Shown: one piece after another, positions 8,186-16,599 of the stretch
How positions within the stretch are numbered: the stretch's first letter is position 1
Layout of the letters: every line of letters begins with the position of its first letter
Assembly: GCA_028290695.1 (NCBI GenBank)
Contig: JAQGJJ010000060.1
Location: 1-36,233 of the forward strand
From: Enterovirga sp.
GTDB taxonomy: Bacteria; Pseudomonadota; Alphaproteobacteria; Rhizobiales; Beijerinckiaceae
Direction: 5' to 3'
DNA length: 36,233 bases
Translations under genes and position numbers: made by a program
Notes under the pieces: generated by a model
The model's database searches: none
What the model was told of the DNA's origin: nothing
The model's input: the letters and a program-made list of their open reading frames with translations, nothing else

Positions 8186-9063
8186 GCGGCACCTCGCACT
8201 CCGGAGGAATCGCCGTGGCGATGCTTGAGCACGGGCGTCGTGAAGACGTCGGAGAAGATGTGCGGCTTCATCCGGGACGGCAGATCCCGGTAGAGCTCGT
8301 CCACGTTGGACATGCCGCCCCCGAGCACGATCGCGTCCGGGTCGAGCACGTTGACGATCGCAGCCAGGCTGCGGGCGAGGCGATCCACGTAGCGACCGTA
8401 GGTGGCGAGCGCGGCCGGATCCCCGGCCCGCATGGCGGACACGATGGCCGGGCCCGCGGCGGCCTCGCCCGTGGCGAGGGCATGATCGCGCTCGAACCCG
8501 GTGCCGGACACGAAGGTCTCGACGCAGCCATGGCGACCGCAAAAGCAGCGCGGGCCTGGCCGCTCCTCGTCGCGGGGCGCGGGCAGCGGGATGTGACCCC
8601 ATTCGCCGGCGATGCGGTTGCGGCCGCCGAGGGCGCGGCCGTCGATGGCGATCCCGGAGCCGGCGCCCGTTCCGATGATGACGCCCCAGAGCACGGACGC
8701 GCCCGCTCCCGCGCCGTCCGCGGCCTCCGACACGGCAAAGCAGTTGGCGTCGTTCTCGACCCGGACCTCACGCCCCAGCGCGGCGGCGAGGTCGCGATCG
8801 AGCGGCCGGCCGATGTTCCAGGTGGAGTTGGCGTTCATCACGAGGCCCGTCCGGGGCGAGATCGCGCCGGGGATCCCGATCCCGACTGTGCCCCTCGATC
8901 CGGTTGTGCGCTCGAGATCCTCGACCAGGCTCCGGATGGCCGCGATGCAGCCGGCGTAATCGCCCTTCGGGGTCGGGGCCCGCACCCGGGCCAGCGTCTC
9001 CCCCTCGGGGGAGAGCGCGATCGCCTCGATCTTGGTGCCGCCCCAATCGACCCCGATCAGCAT
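8167..9063 (-). CDS. ROK-family sugar kinase (fructokinase/N-acetylglucosamine kinase-like)
   Basis: A 298-residue ROK kinase. The N-terminal phosphate loop is GVDWGGTKIEAIAL (4-17). VENDANCFA (102-110) holds the catalytic Asp105. GEWGHIPL (153-160) supplies the zinc-ligand His157, followed by CFCGRHGCVE (173-182), the ROK Cys cluster. LGGGMSN marks the C-terminal adenosine region. The zinc site and lack of an N-terminal helix-turn-helix show a kinase rather than a ROK repressor. The frame extends to 9102, but the ATG at 9063 begins exactly at the conserved MLIGVDWGGTK. It starts four bases after the phosphatase stop and overlaps the EamA gene. Fructose or amino-sugar phosphorylation is likely; the exact sugar cannot be told. 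Confidence 0.92.
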   Translation of the reverse strand: MLIGVDWGGTKIEAIALSPEGETLARVRAPTPKGDYAGCIAAIRSLVEDLERTTGSRGTVGIGIPGAISPRTGLVMNANSTWNIGRPLDRDLAAALGREVRVENDANCFAVSEAADGAGAGASVLWGVIIGTGAGSGIAIDGRALGGRNRIAGEWGHIPLPAPRDEERPGPRCFCGRHGCVETFVSGTGFERDHALATGEAAAGPAIVSAMRAGDPAALATYGRYVDRLARSLAAIVNVLDPDAIVLGGGMSNVDELYRDLPSRMKPHIFSDVFTTPVLKHRHGDSSGVRGAAWLWKD

Positions 9064-9067
9064 GGGA

Positions 9068-9661
9068 TCAGGCGGCGAGCTTGAGCGCCTGCTCGACCTC
9101 ACGGGCGCGCCCGAGATCGGTCATGACCTGCGCCAGCCGGGGTTTGGCGGCGATCTGACGACCATGCAGGCGGCTCACCGCCTCGCTCAGCGTCCCGCCC
9201 CGCCCCAGCATCTCGTCGGCGAAGCCGATCATGCGCAGGTTCGGCCAGGCCTGCGGGCGGATCTGCGTCAGACGGTCGATGATCGCGGTCGCGCTCTCGT
9301 TCTCGTAGGCCTGGGCCAGCAGCATCGCCATGGCGGCGGTGGAGCGCGAGATGCCCATGTGGCAGTGGATAAGGAGATGGCCTTCGTCGCGTTCCTTGGC
9401 GTCCTGTTCCAGGTCGTCCGCGAAGGCGAGGATCTGCCGCACGTGCTCCGGCTCCGGCATGACCTGCCCCGGCCGCGCCTCGATGATGTCGTGGAACCGC
9501 AGCGTCATGCGGTGGTGCTTACGGTCGTAGGAGCCGAACGCTTCGGGATCGGGCCAGTCCGGATCGAGGATGGACAGCACGTGCGTCACGCGGCTGTTGC
9601 CGTGCCCCTCGAGTTCCTCCAGGCCACAGATCGTGAGAAGCGAGATGCGGGAGCGTTCCAT
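9068..9661 (-). CDS. Protein tyrosine/dual-specificity phosphatase
   Basis: A 197-residue cysteine-based phosphatase. HCHMGISRS (99-107) is the HCx5R(S/T) P-loop, with nucleophile Cys100 and Arg106. RFHDI (about 55-59) probably supplies the general-acid Asp58. The N-terminal MERSRISLLTICGLEEL and the HVLSILDP strand fit the small DSP-like tyrosine phosphatases found in alphaproteobacteria. The frame extends to 9688, but the ATG at 9661 leads straight into the first strand. It lies in the minus-strand run gpt > phosphatase > ROK kinase > EamA, 47 bases after gpt and four before the ROK gene. The physiological substrate is unknown. Confidence 0.88.
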   Translation of the reverse strand: MERSRISLLTICGLEELEGHGNSRVTHVLSILDPDWPDPEAFGSYDRKHHRMTLRFHDIIEARPGQVMPEPEHVRQILAFADDLEQDAKERDEGHLLIHCHMGISRSTAAMAMLLAQAYENESATAIIDRLTQIRPQAWPNLRMIGFADEMLGRGGTLSEAVSRLHGRQIAAKPRLAQVMTDLGRAREVEQALKLAA

Positions 9662-9708
9662 GTGGGGGCCTTTAGCGGATTCCCGCACAGGAACCTATCC
9701 GGACCGCC

Positions 9709-10212
9709 TCAGCCTTTCGCGCCGGCCGTGATCGGCTCCTGGTAGGCGAGGCCCATGTCCCAGGGGAAGTAGATCCAGGTGTCCTGGCTCACCTCCGTCA
9801 CGAAGGTATCGATGGTGGGCCGGCCCGCCGGCTTCGCGTAGACGGCCGCGAAATGGGCTTTGGGGAGCATCTCGCGCACGATCTTCGCGGTTTTGCCGGT
9901 ATCCGTCAGGTCGTCGACGACCAGCACGCCGGCACCCTCCGGGCCCAGCGCCTTCACGCTTTCGGCGATGTCCTTCAGGACCATCAGCGAGCCCTGGCTC
10001 GTGTAGTCGTGGTAGCTCGCCACGCAGACGGTCTCGATCAGCCTGACATCGAGCTCGCGCGCGACGATCGCGGCCGGAACGAGCCCGCCCCGGGTGATGC
10101 ACACGATCGCCTTGAACGGTCCCGCGGCGGCGAGCCGCCAGGCCAGCGCGCGGGCGTCGCGGTGGAACTGGTCCCAGGAGACCGGAAAAGCCTTTTGCGA
10201 GGGAGCGACCAT
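9709..10212 (-). CDS. gpt: Xanthine-guanine phosphoribosyltransferase
   Basis: A 167-residue purine salvage enzyme converting guanine, xanthine or hypoxanthine plus PRPP into the nucleotide. The opening [21 protein letters not shown] is characteristic of the Gpt subgroup. ITRGGLVPA (39-47) is the first PRPP/pyrophosphate loop, and [13 protein letters not shown] (96-108) is the PRPP-binding loop. The C-terminal WIYFPWDMG stretch carries the aromatic base-binding residues. The ORF track start at 10338 would add 42 unlikely residues; the ATG at 10212 gives the family length. It is the first gene of a probable four-gene operon and is divergent from the ndvA-like gene across 178 bases. Confidence 0.95.
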   Translation of the reverse strand: MVAPSQKAFPVSWDQFHRDARALAWRLAAAGPFKAIVCITRGGLVPAAIVARELDVRLIETVCVASYHDYTSQGSLMVLKDIAESVKALGPEGAGVLVVDDLTDTGKTAKIVREMLPKAHFAAVYAKPAGRPTIDTFVTEVSQDTWIYFPWDMGLAYQEPITAGAKG

Positions 10213-10390
10213 CGAGACCCGAACTTGAGCGTGCCTTGGGCGCTCATATCGGGCATGTCGAAGCTTGTCATGGGCGAGATCGGCCCGGGCGCGGCGGCGG
10301 GCATTGCCCGAACCGCCCGGCATCGTACACGTTGACACGCGCCAAGCCCGGCTCCCTTGGGACTGGTTATCGACCGGAGTTCACGTCCGC

Positions 10391-12199
10391 ATGTGGCTGA
10401 TCCGTCTTTATGTACGGGTGCTCGGGCAGCTCGGGTCGGACCTGAAGGTCGGCGCCGTGCTGTCGCTCGCCAATATCGGCCTCGCGATCGCCGCCTTCGC
10501 CGAACCGATCCTGTTCGGCCGCATCATCGACAGGCTGACGGGTGGCGGCGCGGCGGCGGCCGGACCCGTGACGTTCTCGTCCCTCCTGCCGCTGCTCTTC
10601 GCCTGGATCGGCTTCGGCCTGTTCACGATCGGCGCCGGCGTCCTGGTGGCGCTGCACGCGGACCGGCTCTCCCACCGCCGGCGGCTCGCCACCATGGCGA
10701 ACTATTTCGAGCACGTGCTCGAGCTGCCGCTCGCCTTCCACACCTCCACCCATTCCGGGCGCGTCCTGAAGGTGATGCTGGAGGGCTCGAACGGCATGGC
10801 CTGGCTGTGGCTCGGCTTCTTCCGCGACCACCTGGCCGCCATCGTTGCCCTGACCATCCTGCTACCGCTGACGCTGTTCCTGAACTGGCGCCTCGGCATC
10901 CTGCTCGTCGTTCTGGTCTTCCTCTTCACGATCCTGACCGCGCTCGTCCTGCGCAAGACCGAGACGCTGCAAGGCTATGTCGAGGGATTCCATTCGCGCC
11001 TGGCGGAGCAGGCCTCCGACGCGCTCGGCAACGTCCCGGTCATCCAGTCCTTCACCCGCACGAAGGCGGAAACGGGCCAGCTCCGGTCCACCATCACCCA
11101 GCTCCTCGCGGCCCAGACCCCGGTTCTGTCCTGGTGGGCGATCGCCTCCATCGCGACGCGCGCCTCGGCGACGCTCACCGTCACCTCGATCTTCCTGCTC
11201 GGCACGTGGCTGAACCTGACCGGGCGGGCCACGGTGGGCGACGTCGTGATGTTCATGTCCATCGCCACGATGCTGATCGGGCGCCTGGAACAGGTGGTCG
11301 CCTTCGTGAACCAGCTCTTCATGCAGGCGCCGAAGATGCGAGAGTTCTTCGAGATCCTCGACACCGCTCCGACCGTCAGCGATCGGCCGCACGCGCAGAA
11401 CATCGACCGTTTCAAGGGCGAGGTGGCGTTCGAGAACGTGTCCTTCTCCTATGACGGCAAGCGGACCGCGATCGCGGACGTCTCGTTCTCGGTCGAGGCC
11501 GGGCAGACCATCGCCCTGGTGGGCGCCACCGGGTCCGGCAAATCCACCACGCTCGGCCTGCTGCACCGCGCGTTTGATCCGCAATCGGGCGCGATCCGCA
11601 TCGACGGAGTCGACATCCGCGACATCTGCCTGGCGTCCCTGCGCCGCAACATCGGCGTCGTGTTCCAGGAGCCGATGCTGTTCGCCCGCTCCATCCGAGA
11701 GAACCTCCAGGTCGGCCGCCCGGATGCGACCGAGGCCGAGATGATGGACGCGCTCGAGCGCGCCCAGGCGCTCGAATTCATCCAGCGCCAGTCGGACGGG
11801 CTCGATTCCGTCATCGGAGAGCGTGGCCGGTCCCTGTCCGGCGGCGAGCGCCAGCGGCTGTCCATCGCCCGCGCCCTCCTGAAGAACCCTCCCATCCTCA
11901 TCCTGGACGAGGCGACGAGCGCCCTCGACGCCACCACGGAGAAGCGGCTCCAGGCGGCGCTGATCGAGGTGATGAAGGGCCGCACCACCTTCGTCATCGC
12001 GCACCGTCTGGCGACGATCCGGAATGCAGACCGCATCCTCGTCTTCCATCAGAGTCGCGTGGTGGAATCCGGGACCTTCGAGGAGCTCGTGGCCCTGGAC
12101 GGCCGTTTCGCCGAGCTCGCCCGCGGTCAGTTCATGGCTCCGGACGCGGCGGCGGCCGGGCCGACCGCGCGGCCTTCCCTGGTGGCGGTGGGCGGGTGA
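10391..12199 (+). CDS. ndvA: NdvA/ChvA-type cyclic beta-1,2-glucan ABC exporter
   Basis: A fused ABC half-exporter of 602 residues. The membrane domain (1-310) has about six helices (for example [19 protein letters not shown] and [15 protein letters not shown]). The nucleotide-binding domain has Walker [10 protein letters not shown] (378-386), signature LSGGERQR (482-489), Walker [13 protein letters not shown] (502-513) and the switch histidine in IAHRL. The openings [15 protein letters not shown] and [26 protein letters not shown] resemble NdvA/ChvA, which moves cyclic beta-1,2-glucan to the periplasm in rhizobia and agrobacteria. No glucan synthase (ndvB) is in the window, so the substrate is inferred. 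The ATG at 10391 is preferred over upstream starts from 10265, whose translation looks non-coding. It ends 13 bases from the convergent aroB; a six-base GC hairpin (12207-12225) spans the gap. Confidence 0.9.
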   Translation: MWLIRLYVRVLGQLGSDLKVGAVLSLANIGLAIAAFAEPILFGRIIDRLTGGGAAAAGPVTFSSLLPLLFAWIGFGLFTIGAGVLVALHADRLSHRRRLATMANYFEHVLELPLAFHTSTHSGRVLKVMLEGSNGMAWLWLGFFRDHLAAIVALTILLPLTLFLNWRLGILLVVLVFLFTILTALVLRKTETLQGYVEGFHSRLAEQASDALGNVPVIQSFTRTKAETGQLRSTITQLLAAQTPVLSWWAIASIATRASATLTVTSIFLLGTWLNLTGRATVGDVVMFMSIATMLIGRLEQVVAFVNQLFMQAPKMREFFEILDTAPTVSDRPHAQNIDRFKGEVAFENVSFSYDGKRTAIADVSFSVEAGQTIALVGATGSGKSTTLGLLHRAFDPQSGAIRIDGVDIRDICLASLRRNIGVVFQEPMLFARSIRENLQVGRPDATEAEMMDALERAQALEFIQRQSDGLDSVIGERGRSLSGGERQRLSIARALLKNPPILILDEATSALDATTEKRLQAALIEVMKGRTTFVIAHRLATIRNADRILVFHQSRVVESGTFEELVALDGRFAELARGQFMAPDAAAAGPTARPSLVAVGG

Positions 12200-12212
12200 C
12201 CGGCGCCGCGCC

Positions 12213-13367
12213 CTAGCTCGGCGCGCGGGCGAGTTCGTCCTCCAGGAAGGCTCGAACCTCCTCGCGCGCTATGCCCGGGGCGATGAAGCTCCGGCCGATG
12301 CCGCGCGCGAGAATGAAGGTGAGCTGCCCCGCCCTCACCTTCTTGTCCTGCCCCATGGCGGCGATGAGATCGTCGGCCGTGCCGACCCCGCCCGGCACGT
12401 CCGCCAGGAGGGTGGGAAGGCCGACGGAGCGCAGATGGGCGTCGACCCGGTCGCTGTCGGCCCGTGGGCATAGCCCGAGCCGGACGGAGAAGCGGAAGGC
12501 GAGCGCCATTCCGACCGCGACGCCCTCGCCGTGGATCAGCCGCGCCCCGTCATAGGCCACGGCACGTTCGAGTGCGTGCCCGAAGGTGTGGCCGAGATTG
12601 AGGAGCGCGCGGTCGCCTTCCTCGCGCTCGTCGCGGAGAACCACCGCGACCTTGGCGAGGCAGCTCTGCGCCACCGCATGGTCCCGCGCGGATCCACCGG
12701 CGAAGATGTCCGCCCAATGCGCCTCGCACCAGGCGAAGAACCCGGGGTCGTTGATGAGCCCGTACTTGGCCACCTCGGCATAGCCGGCCCGCATGTCGCG
12801 GGGCGCGAGCGTATCGAGGAGGGCCGTGTCGGCCAGGACGAGCGCGGGCTGGTGAAAGGCGCCGACGAGGTTCTTGCCGCGCGCCGTGTTGATGCCGGTC
12901 TTGCCACCGACGGAGGAATCGACCTGAGCCAGAAGGGTCGTCGGCACCTGGATGAAGCGGACCCCGCGCAGGACGATCGCGGCGGCGAAACCGGCGAGAT
13001 CCCCCACCACCCCGCCACCGAGCGCCACGACGAGGTCGCCGCGCTCGAGTCGCGCGGCCAGCATGGCGTCGCAGATCGTCTGGAGCTGGGTGAAGCTCTT
13101 CGAGCTCTCCCCGGCCGGAACCACGACCCGCTCTACCCGCAGCCCGGCGGCGGCAAGCGAGGCTTCGGCGGCCGGGGCGTGCAGCGCGTAAACGGCCTCG
13201 TCGGTCACGAGGCAGACCGCGCGCGCGCCCAGCACGGCTGCGTGGGCGCCGAGTTCGCCCGACACCCCTCGTCCGACGAGGATGTCGTAGGCGCGGCCCT
13301 CCAGCGGGACCCGGATGGTTTCCCGCGCCGGCTCCGCCGGCCGTTCTCCGAGCGCCGCCGAGGTCAC
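12213..13367 (-). CDS. aroB: 3-dehydroquinate synthase
   Basis: Second step of the shikimate pathway: DAHP to 3-dehydroquinate, using NAD and a divalent metal. The 384-residue protein shows the NAD loop GGGVVGDLAGFAA, FIQVPTTLLAQVDSSVGGKTGIN, KNLVGAFHQP, the metal-ligand region EVAKYGLI and the paired histidines of NLGHTFGHALE and HGEGVAVGM. The GTG start at 13367 overlaps the TGA of aroK as GTGA, the usual coupling arrangement, which makes this start very likely. It follows aroK directly in the same operon and converges on ndvA. Confidence 0.96.
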   Translation of the reverse strand: MTSAALGERPAEPARETIRVPLEGRAYDILVGRGVSGELGAHAAVLGARAVCLVTDEAVYALHAPAAEASLAAAGLRVERVVVPAGESSKSFTQLQTICDAMLAARLERGDLVVALGGGVVGDLAGFAAAIVLRGVRFIQVPTTLLAQVDSSVGGKTGINTARGKNLVGAFHQPALVLADTALLDTLAPRDMRAGYAEVAKYGLINDPGFFAWCEAHWADIFAGGSARDHAVAQSCLAKVAVVLRDEREEGDRALLNLGHTFGHALERAVAYDGARLIHGEGVAVGMALAFRFSVRLGLCPRADSDRVDAHLRSVGLPTLLADVPGGVGTADDLIAAMGQDKKVRAGQLTFILARGIGRSFIAPGIAREEVRAFLEDELARAPS

Positions 13368-13996
13368 GCCGACACCGCCTCGTTCGCCAGCTTCGCGTCG
13401 AGCATCTTCACCACTTCCTCGACCACGCGGTCATGCGCCCAGTCCCCCGATTCAACCAGGACATCCGCCAGCGCATAGACTGGGTGCCGGATCGCCATGA
13501 GCTGACGCATCGTCTCGTCCGGGTCCGGGGTCAGCAGGAGCGGCCGGTTCGACCGGCGCCGGACGCGGCGCATCAGGGTGTGGTGGTCGACCTTCAGCCA
13601 CACCGAGATGGCATGCTGGGCGATCGCGGTTCTCGTTTCCGGATCCATGTAGGCACCACCGCCGGTCGCGAGCACCAGCGGCGGTCCGGCCAGCAGGCGG
13701 GCGATGACGCGACGCTCACCGTCCCGGAAGGAGGGTTCGCCGAACGCCGCGAAGATGTCCGGCACGGTCATGCCGGCCGCGGCCTCGATCTCGGCGTCGG
13801 CATCCCGGAACGGCAATCCGACCCGGGCTGCGAGCCGGCGGCCCACCGTGGTCTTGCCGGCGCCCATGAGCCCGACCAGCACCACGCTGCGACGGCCCAG
13901 CCGGTCGCGCAGCAACGGGCCTGGGCCCGGCTCCGGCAGCGGAGCGGGCGGCATCTCGACGGCTTCCTGCGGGCCCATCTCCGGGTGCCTCTCCAT
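13364..13996 (-). CDS. aroK: Shikimate kinase
   Basis: Phosphorylates shikimate to shikimate 3-phosphate with ATP. Walker A is GLMGAGKTT, followed by RDADAEIE (shikimate-binding Asp), the FRDGERRVI region, the ATGGGAYMD loop and the lid RRRSNRPLLL. An Ala/Pro-rich tail of about 30 residues precedes the kinase core, as in many alphaproteobacterial AroK proteins. The frame reaches a GTG at 14032, but the ATG at 13996 leaves room (47 bases) before the divergent xerD. It couples to aroB by a GTGA overlap. The xerD-aroK-aroB arrangement is familiar in alphaproteobacteria. Confidence 0.93.
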   Translation of the reverse strand: MERHPEMGPQEAVEMPPAPLPEPGPGPLLRDRLGRRSVVLVGLMGAGKTTVGRRLAARVGLPFRDADAEIEAAAGMTVPDIFAAFGEPSFRDGERRVIARLLAGPPLVLATGGGAYMDPETRTAIAQHAISVWLKVDHHTLMRRVRRRSNRPLLLTPDPDETMRQLMAIRHPVYALADVLVESGDWAHDRVVEEVVKMLDAKLANEAVSA

Positions 13997-14043
13997 GACC
14001 GAAGCTGTATCATGCGGCTGCGATTTTGCCACAAGCCGAACCC

Positions 14044-15003
14044 ATGAGCCTTGCGCCGCCGCGCCTCGCGAACCTGTTCCTCGACATGCTCGCAGCCGAG
14101 CGGGGAGCGGCGCCCAACACCCTCGCGGCCTACCGGCGCGACCTCGAGGATTACCTGGCCTACCTGGGCGAGATCGGCCTCGCCCCCGGCGAGGTCCGGC
14201 CGGCCACGGTGCGGGCCTTCCTGGCGAGCCTGGCCGAGCGCGGGCTCAAGGCGTCCTCGGCCGCCCGCCGTCTCTCCGCCGTGCGCCAGTTCCACAAGTT
14301 TCTCTATGCCGAGGGCCATGCGGGATCGGACCCGAGCGCCGCCGCTTCTGGGCCGAAGCGCGCCCGGGCCGTTCCAAAGGTGCTCTCGACGGGCGACATC
14401 GACCGCCTGCTCGCGGTCGCCCGCGAGCGCGCGGAGAGCGGCGACGGAGAGGCCGGGTCGGGCAAGGAGGGCGGCGGCGGATCGCTGGCCGGAAAGCGAA
14501 TGCTCTGCTTGCTCGAGCTCCTCTACGCCACGGGGCTTCGCGTGTCCGAGCTCGTGTCCCTCCCCCAGGCGGCCGCCCGTTCGCGCGACCGCTTTCTCGT
14601 TGTGCGCGGAAAGGGCGGAAAGGAGCGGCTCGTGCCGCTCACGGAGGCGGCGCGCCGTGCCGCGGCACTCTACCTTGGGGCCCTGGAGGCGCGGGGCCAG
14701 GCGGGACGCTGGCTGTTTCCATCCGACGGGGCCCAGGGCCACCTGACCCGGCAGGTCTTCGCCCGCGAGCTGAAGGCGGTCGCCGGAGCCGCCGGCCTGA
14801 GGGCCGACAAGATCAGCCCGCACGTCCTGCGCCACGCCTTCGCCAGCCACCTCCTCCAGAACGGTGCGGATCTGCGCGTCGTGCAGGAACTGCTGGGCCA
14901 CTCGGACATCGCGACCACGCAGATCTACACGCACGTTCTCGACGAGCGGCTCAAAGGCATGGTCCGCGACCTTCATCCTCTTTCGGATACCGAGCCGTCC
15001 TGA
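14044..15003 (+). CDS. xerD: Site-specific tyrosine recombinase XerD
   Basis: A chromosome-dimer resolution recombinase that acts with XerC at dif. The 319-residue protein has the SAM-like core-binding domain (about 7-92, with NTLAAYRRDL) and the catalytic domain with Arg166 (ATGLRVSEL), Lys190 (RGKGGKER), His260 and Arg263 (HVLRHAFASHLL), His286 (LGHSDIATTQIY) and nucleophile Tyr295. All six catalytic positions are present, and the sequence resembles XerD rather than XerC (SPHVLRHAFA, DLRVVQELLGH). A Gly/Ser-rich insert (about 131-150) lies just before the catalytic domain. I take the ATG at 14044 rather than a TTG at 14026. It is a housekeeping recombinase; nothing nearby suggests a mobile element. 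Confidence 0.93.
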   Translation: MSLAPPRLANLFLDMLAAERGAAPNTLAAYRRDLEDYLAYLGEIGLAPGEVRPATVRAFLASLAERGLKASSAARRLSAVRQFHKFLYAEGHAGSDPSAAASGPKRARAVPKVLSTGDIDRLLAVARERAESGDGEAGSGKEGGGGSLAGKRMLCLLELLYATGLRVSELVSLPQAAARSRDRFLVVRGKGGKERLVPLTEAARRAAALYLGALEARGQAGRWLFPSDGAQGHLTRQVFARELKAVAGAAGLRADKISPHVLRHAFASHLLQNGADLRVVQELLGHSDIATTQIYTHVLDERLKGMVRDLHPLSDTEPS

Positions 15004-15245
15004 CCCCGTCCGAGGCGGTCGCTGCCGGTTGCCGCCTGCTGCGGGCAAACGAGGGTGTTATCGAGCCGTGGGCGTTTCAGCGTCCCTGCCGAAGCCGTCT
15101 CGGCCGAATGCGACCGCGGCTGATTACCGTTCCTTAACCGCACCGTCAGCCAGCAACGGCGCCTGGCGGGTTTTCAGAGCATCTAAGCCTGCCGGCAGCG
15201 TCCGGGATCAACACAGGATCCCCCGAACCGGTTCGCGGAGGGTAC

Positions 15246-16325
15246 ATGCTGAGGAGGTTTGCGAACGACCGGAAGGGGGCTCTGAGCATCATCTTCGCGC
15301 TCGCTCTCATCCCGCTCGTCGGAGTGACGGGAGCGGCCGTGGATTACTCCCGCGCCGCCGAGTTCCGGGCCTTTCTGCACCGCGAAGCGGACAACGCGGC
15401 CCTCGCGATCGCGAGTTCGGACGCGCCCAACGCGGCTTCAACGATCGAGAGCCTGAGGTCACGTGCGCTCACCCATTACGGCCCGGCCGGCGGTCGCAAT
15501 CCCGTGCAGTCCGTGGACGTGACCTCCAGCTGGAGCGGCGGATCGCTGTTTACCCTCACGGCCACCTCGGCCTTCGCCAGCACGGTGCTGAAGGCCGTTC
15601 CCGGAATGCCCGGCGCGATCACGGTCGCGGTCACGACGCAGGTCAGTCGCATCGCGGCCCGTTGGCAGTGGAAGCTTCCGGAGGTTCGGGACCTGTCCTT
15701 CGAGGCGGCGGACTACAACCGAATCTCGGTCTATTGCTACAACGAGACTAAGAAGGATCAGCCCAACAAGGGGCGGCGGCTCGAGACGCTGACGGCAATC
15801 GCGGACAACGGCGGTACGAGCTATAGCGGGGCCGTCATGCCGGCCTGCGAGGACGGGGAAACGCTGAGCTACCAGCTCCGAAACGTCCGCGATTCCCGCA
15901 CCAAGCCGCAGAACTGGACGGCGGCGAGCGCCGAGCACTACCTCTACTACACCGATACCAGGGTCGATCCGAACACGCGCGTCCTGACGAACACCATCAC
16001 CGGCGGTCGCGAATGGGCCGACGGCACCATGACGATGACCGACCTGAACCAGGCCCCCCTCCTGGAAACGATCGTCTGCGACACGCAAGCGGCCTGCCGG
16101 TCGAAGGCCGACGGGGGAATCCTGCCCAACAATCACGAAACCGGCCGCACGCCGGCAACGGCCTCAGGCCCCTGCACGGAAGGCAAGTACGTCTATTACG
16201 GCTGGGAGGACAGGCCGCCGGTCAGCCAAGGCGCCAGCGATAAGGATTACGACGACATCCGTCTCGTCGTTTCCTGCCCGGCGCTCGTGAAGATCGCCGA
16301 CAAGGAAGTCCGCATCGTGAGGTGA
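15246..16325 (+). CDS. TadG-like secreted/pilus-associated protein with acidic DUF4114-like tail
   Basis: A 359-residue protein. The N-terminus (RRFANDRKGALSIIFALALIPLVGVTGAAVDYSRA) is the type IV pilin-like TadE/TadG segment: basic start, then one hydrophobic helix (about 13-33). The rest would be extracytoplasmic. It has no VWA domain. The C-terminal part contains several cysteines and ends with YYGWEDRPP ... DKDYDDIRLVVSCP. The pattern (F/W)ED ... D-x-DY(N/D)D followed by hydrophobics resembles the DUF4114-type signature, suggesting a calcium-binding beta domain; this is inference. The ATG at 15246 follows GGAGGG. The next gene is a TadG-like VWA protein in the same orientation, yet no tadABC, cpa or flp genes are present in the window. 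Confidence 0.82.
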   Translation: MLRRFANDRKGALSIIFALALIPLVGVTGAAVDYSRAAEFRAFLHREADNAALAIASSDAPNAASTIESLRSRALTHYGPAGGRNPVQSVDVTSSWSGGSLFTLTATSAFASTVLKAVPGMPGAITVAVTTQVSRIAARWQWKLPEVRDLSFEAADYNRISVYCYNETKKDQPNKGRRLETLTAIADNGGTSYSGAVMPACEDGETLSYQLRNVRDSRTKPQNWTAASAEHYLYYTDTRVDPNTRVLTNTITGGREWADGTMTMTDLNQAPLLETIVCDTQAACRSKADGGILPNNHETGRTPATASGPCTEGKYVYYGWEDRPPVSQGASDKDYDDIRLVVSCPALVKIADKEVRIVR

Positions 16326-16329
16326 CCGG

Positions 16330-16351
16330 GCGGGGCCTGTGCCGGCCCCGC
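16330..16351 (+). terminator. GC-rich hairpin after the first TadG-like gene
   Basis: GCGGGGCC-TGTGCC-GGCCCCGC, a perfect eight-base-pair stem, begins six bases after the stop codon at 16325. There is no U tract after it. It may end or attenuate transcription before the second TadG-like gene, or stabilise the upstream message. Confidence 0.45.
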
Positions 16352-16473
16352 AGGAACGGGCCGAGACCCGGCAGGGGGCTGCCGCGATTGCGGCGCCCGG
16401 GGCCGGCCTAAGCGCGGCGGGTCGCGGGGCGCCTCGGACGAGGGTTTTCGCGGCAAATGTCGGCCGCTCGTGG

Positions 16474-16504
16474 TTTACCAAAGCAAACGCGCGGCGAATT
16501 TTAT
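16474..16504 (+). promoter_or_regulatory. Weak promoter-like AT-rich patch before the VWA gene
   Basis: In the 274-base gap between the two TadG-like genes, TTTACC (16474-16479) and TTTTAT (16499-16504) each match four of six bases of the -35 and -10 consensus. Their spacing is 19 bases, which is longer than ideal. This is the only AT-rich patch in the gap, and it sits about 100 bases before the ATG at 16600. It is a weak call. Confidence 0.2.
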
Positions 16505-16599
16505 CGGCCTGTCGACGTAACGGGCCGGAAAGCCCGCCCCGCTATCGTGTTTCCGCTGACGTTCACCGGAGAGGCCGCAACGCCTGATCGGATCGAGAC

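Noticed and set aside
7253-8602. Longer 449-residue version of the EamA transporter
   Set aside because: The extra N-terminal part lies in another frame of the ROK kinase gene and has no membrane or family features; ATG 8185 has a proper ribosome-binding site.
14044-15003. Tyrosine recombinase as a sign of an integrated element
   Set aside because: It is XerD by motifs and by its place next to aroK-aroB; no att repeats, tRNA target or phage genes are present.
15224-15235. Perfect 12-base palindrome CGAACCGGTTCG before the first TadG-like gene
   Set aside because: The same 12-mer occurs inside the next tadG-like coding sequence at 17294-17305, so it is probably a by-product of GC-rich composition rather than an operator.
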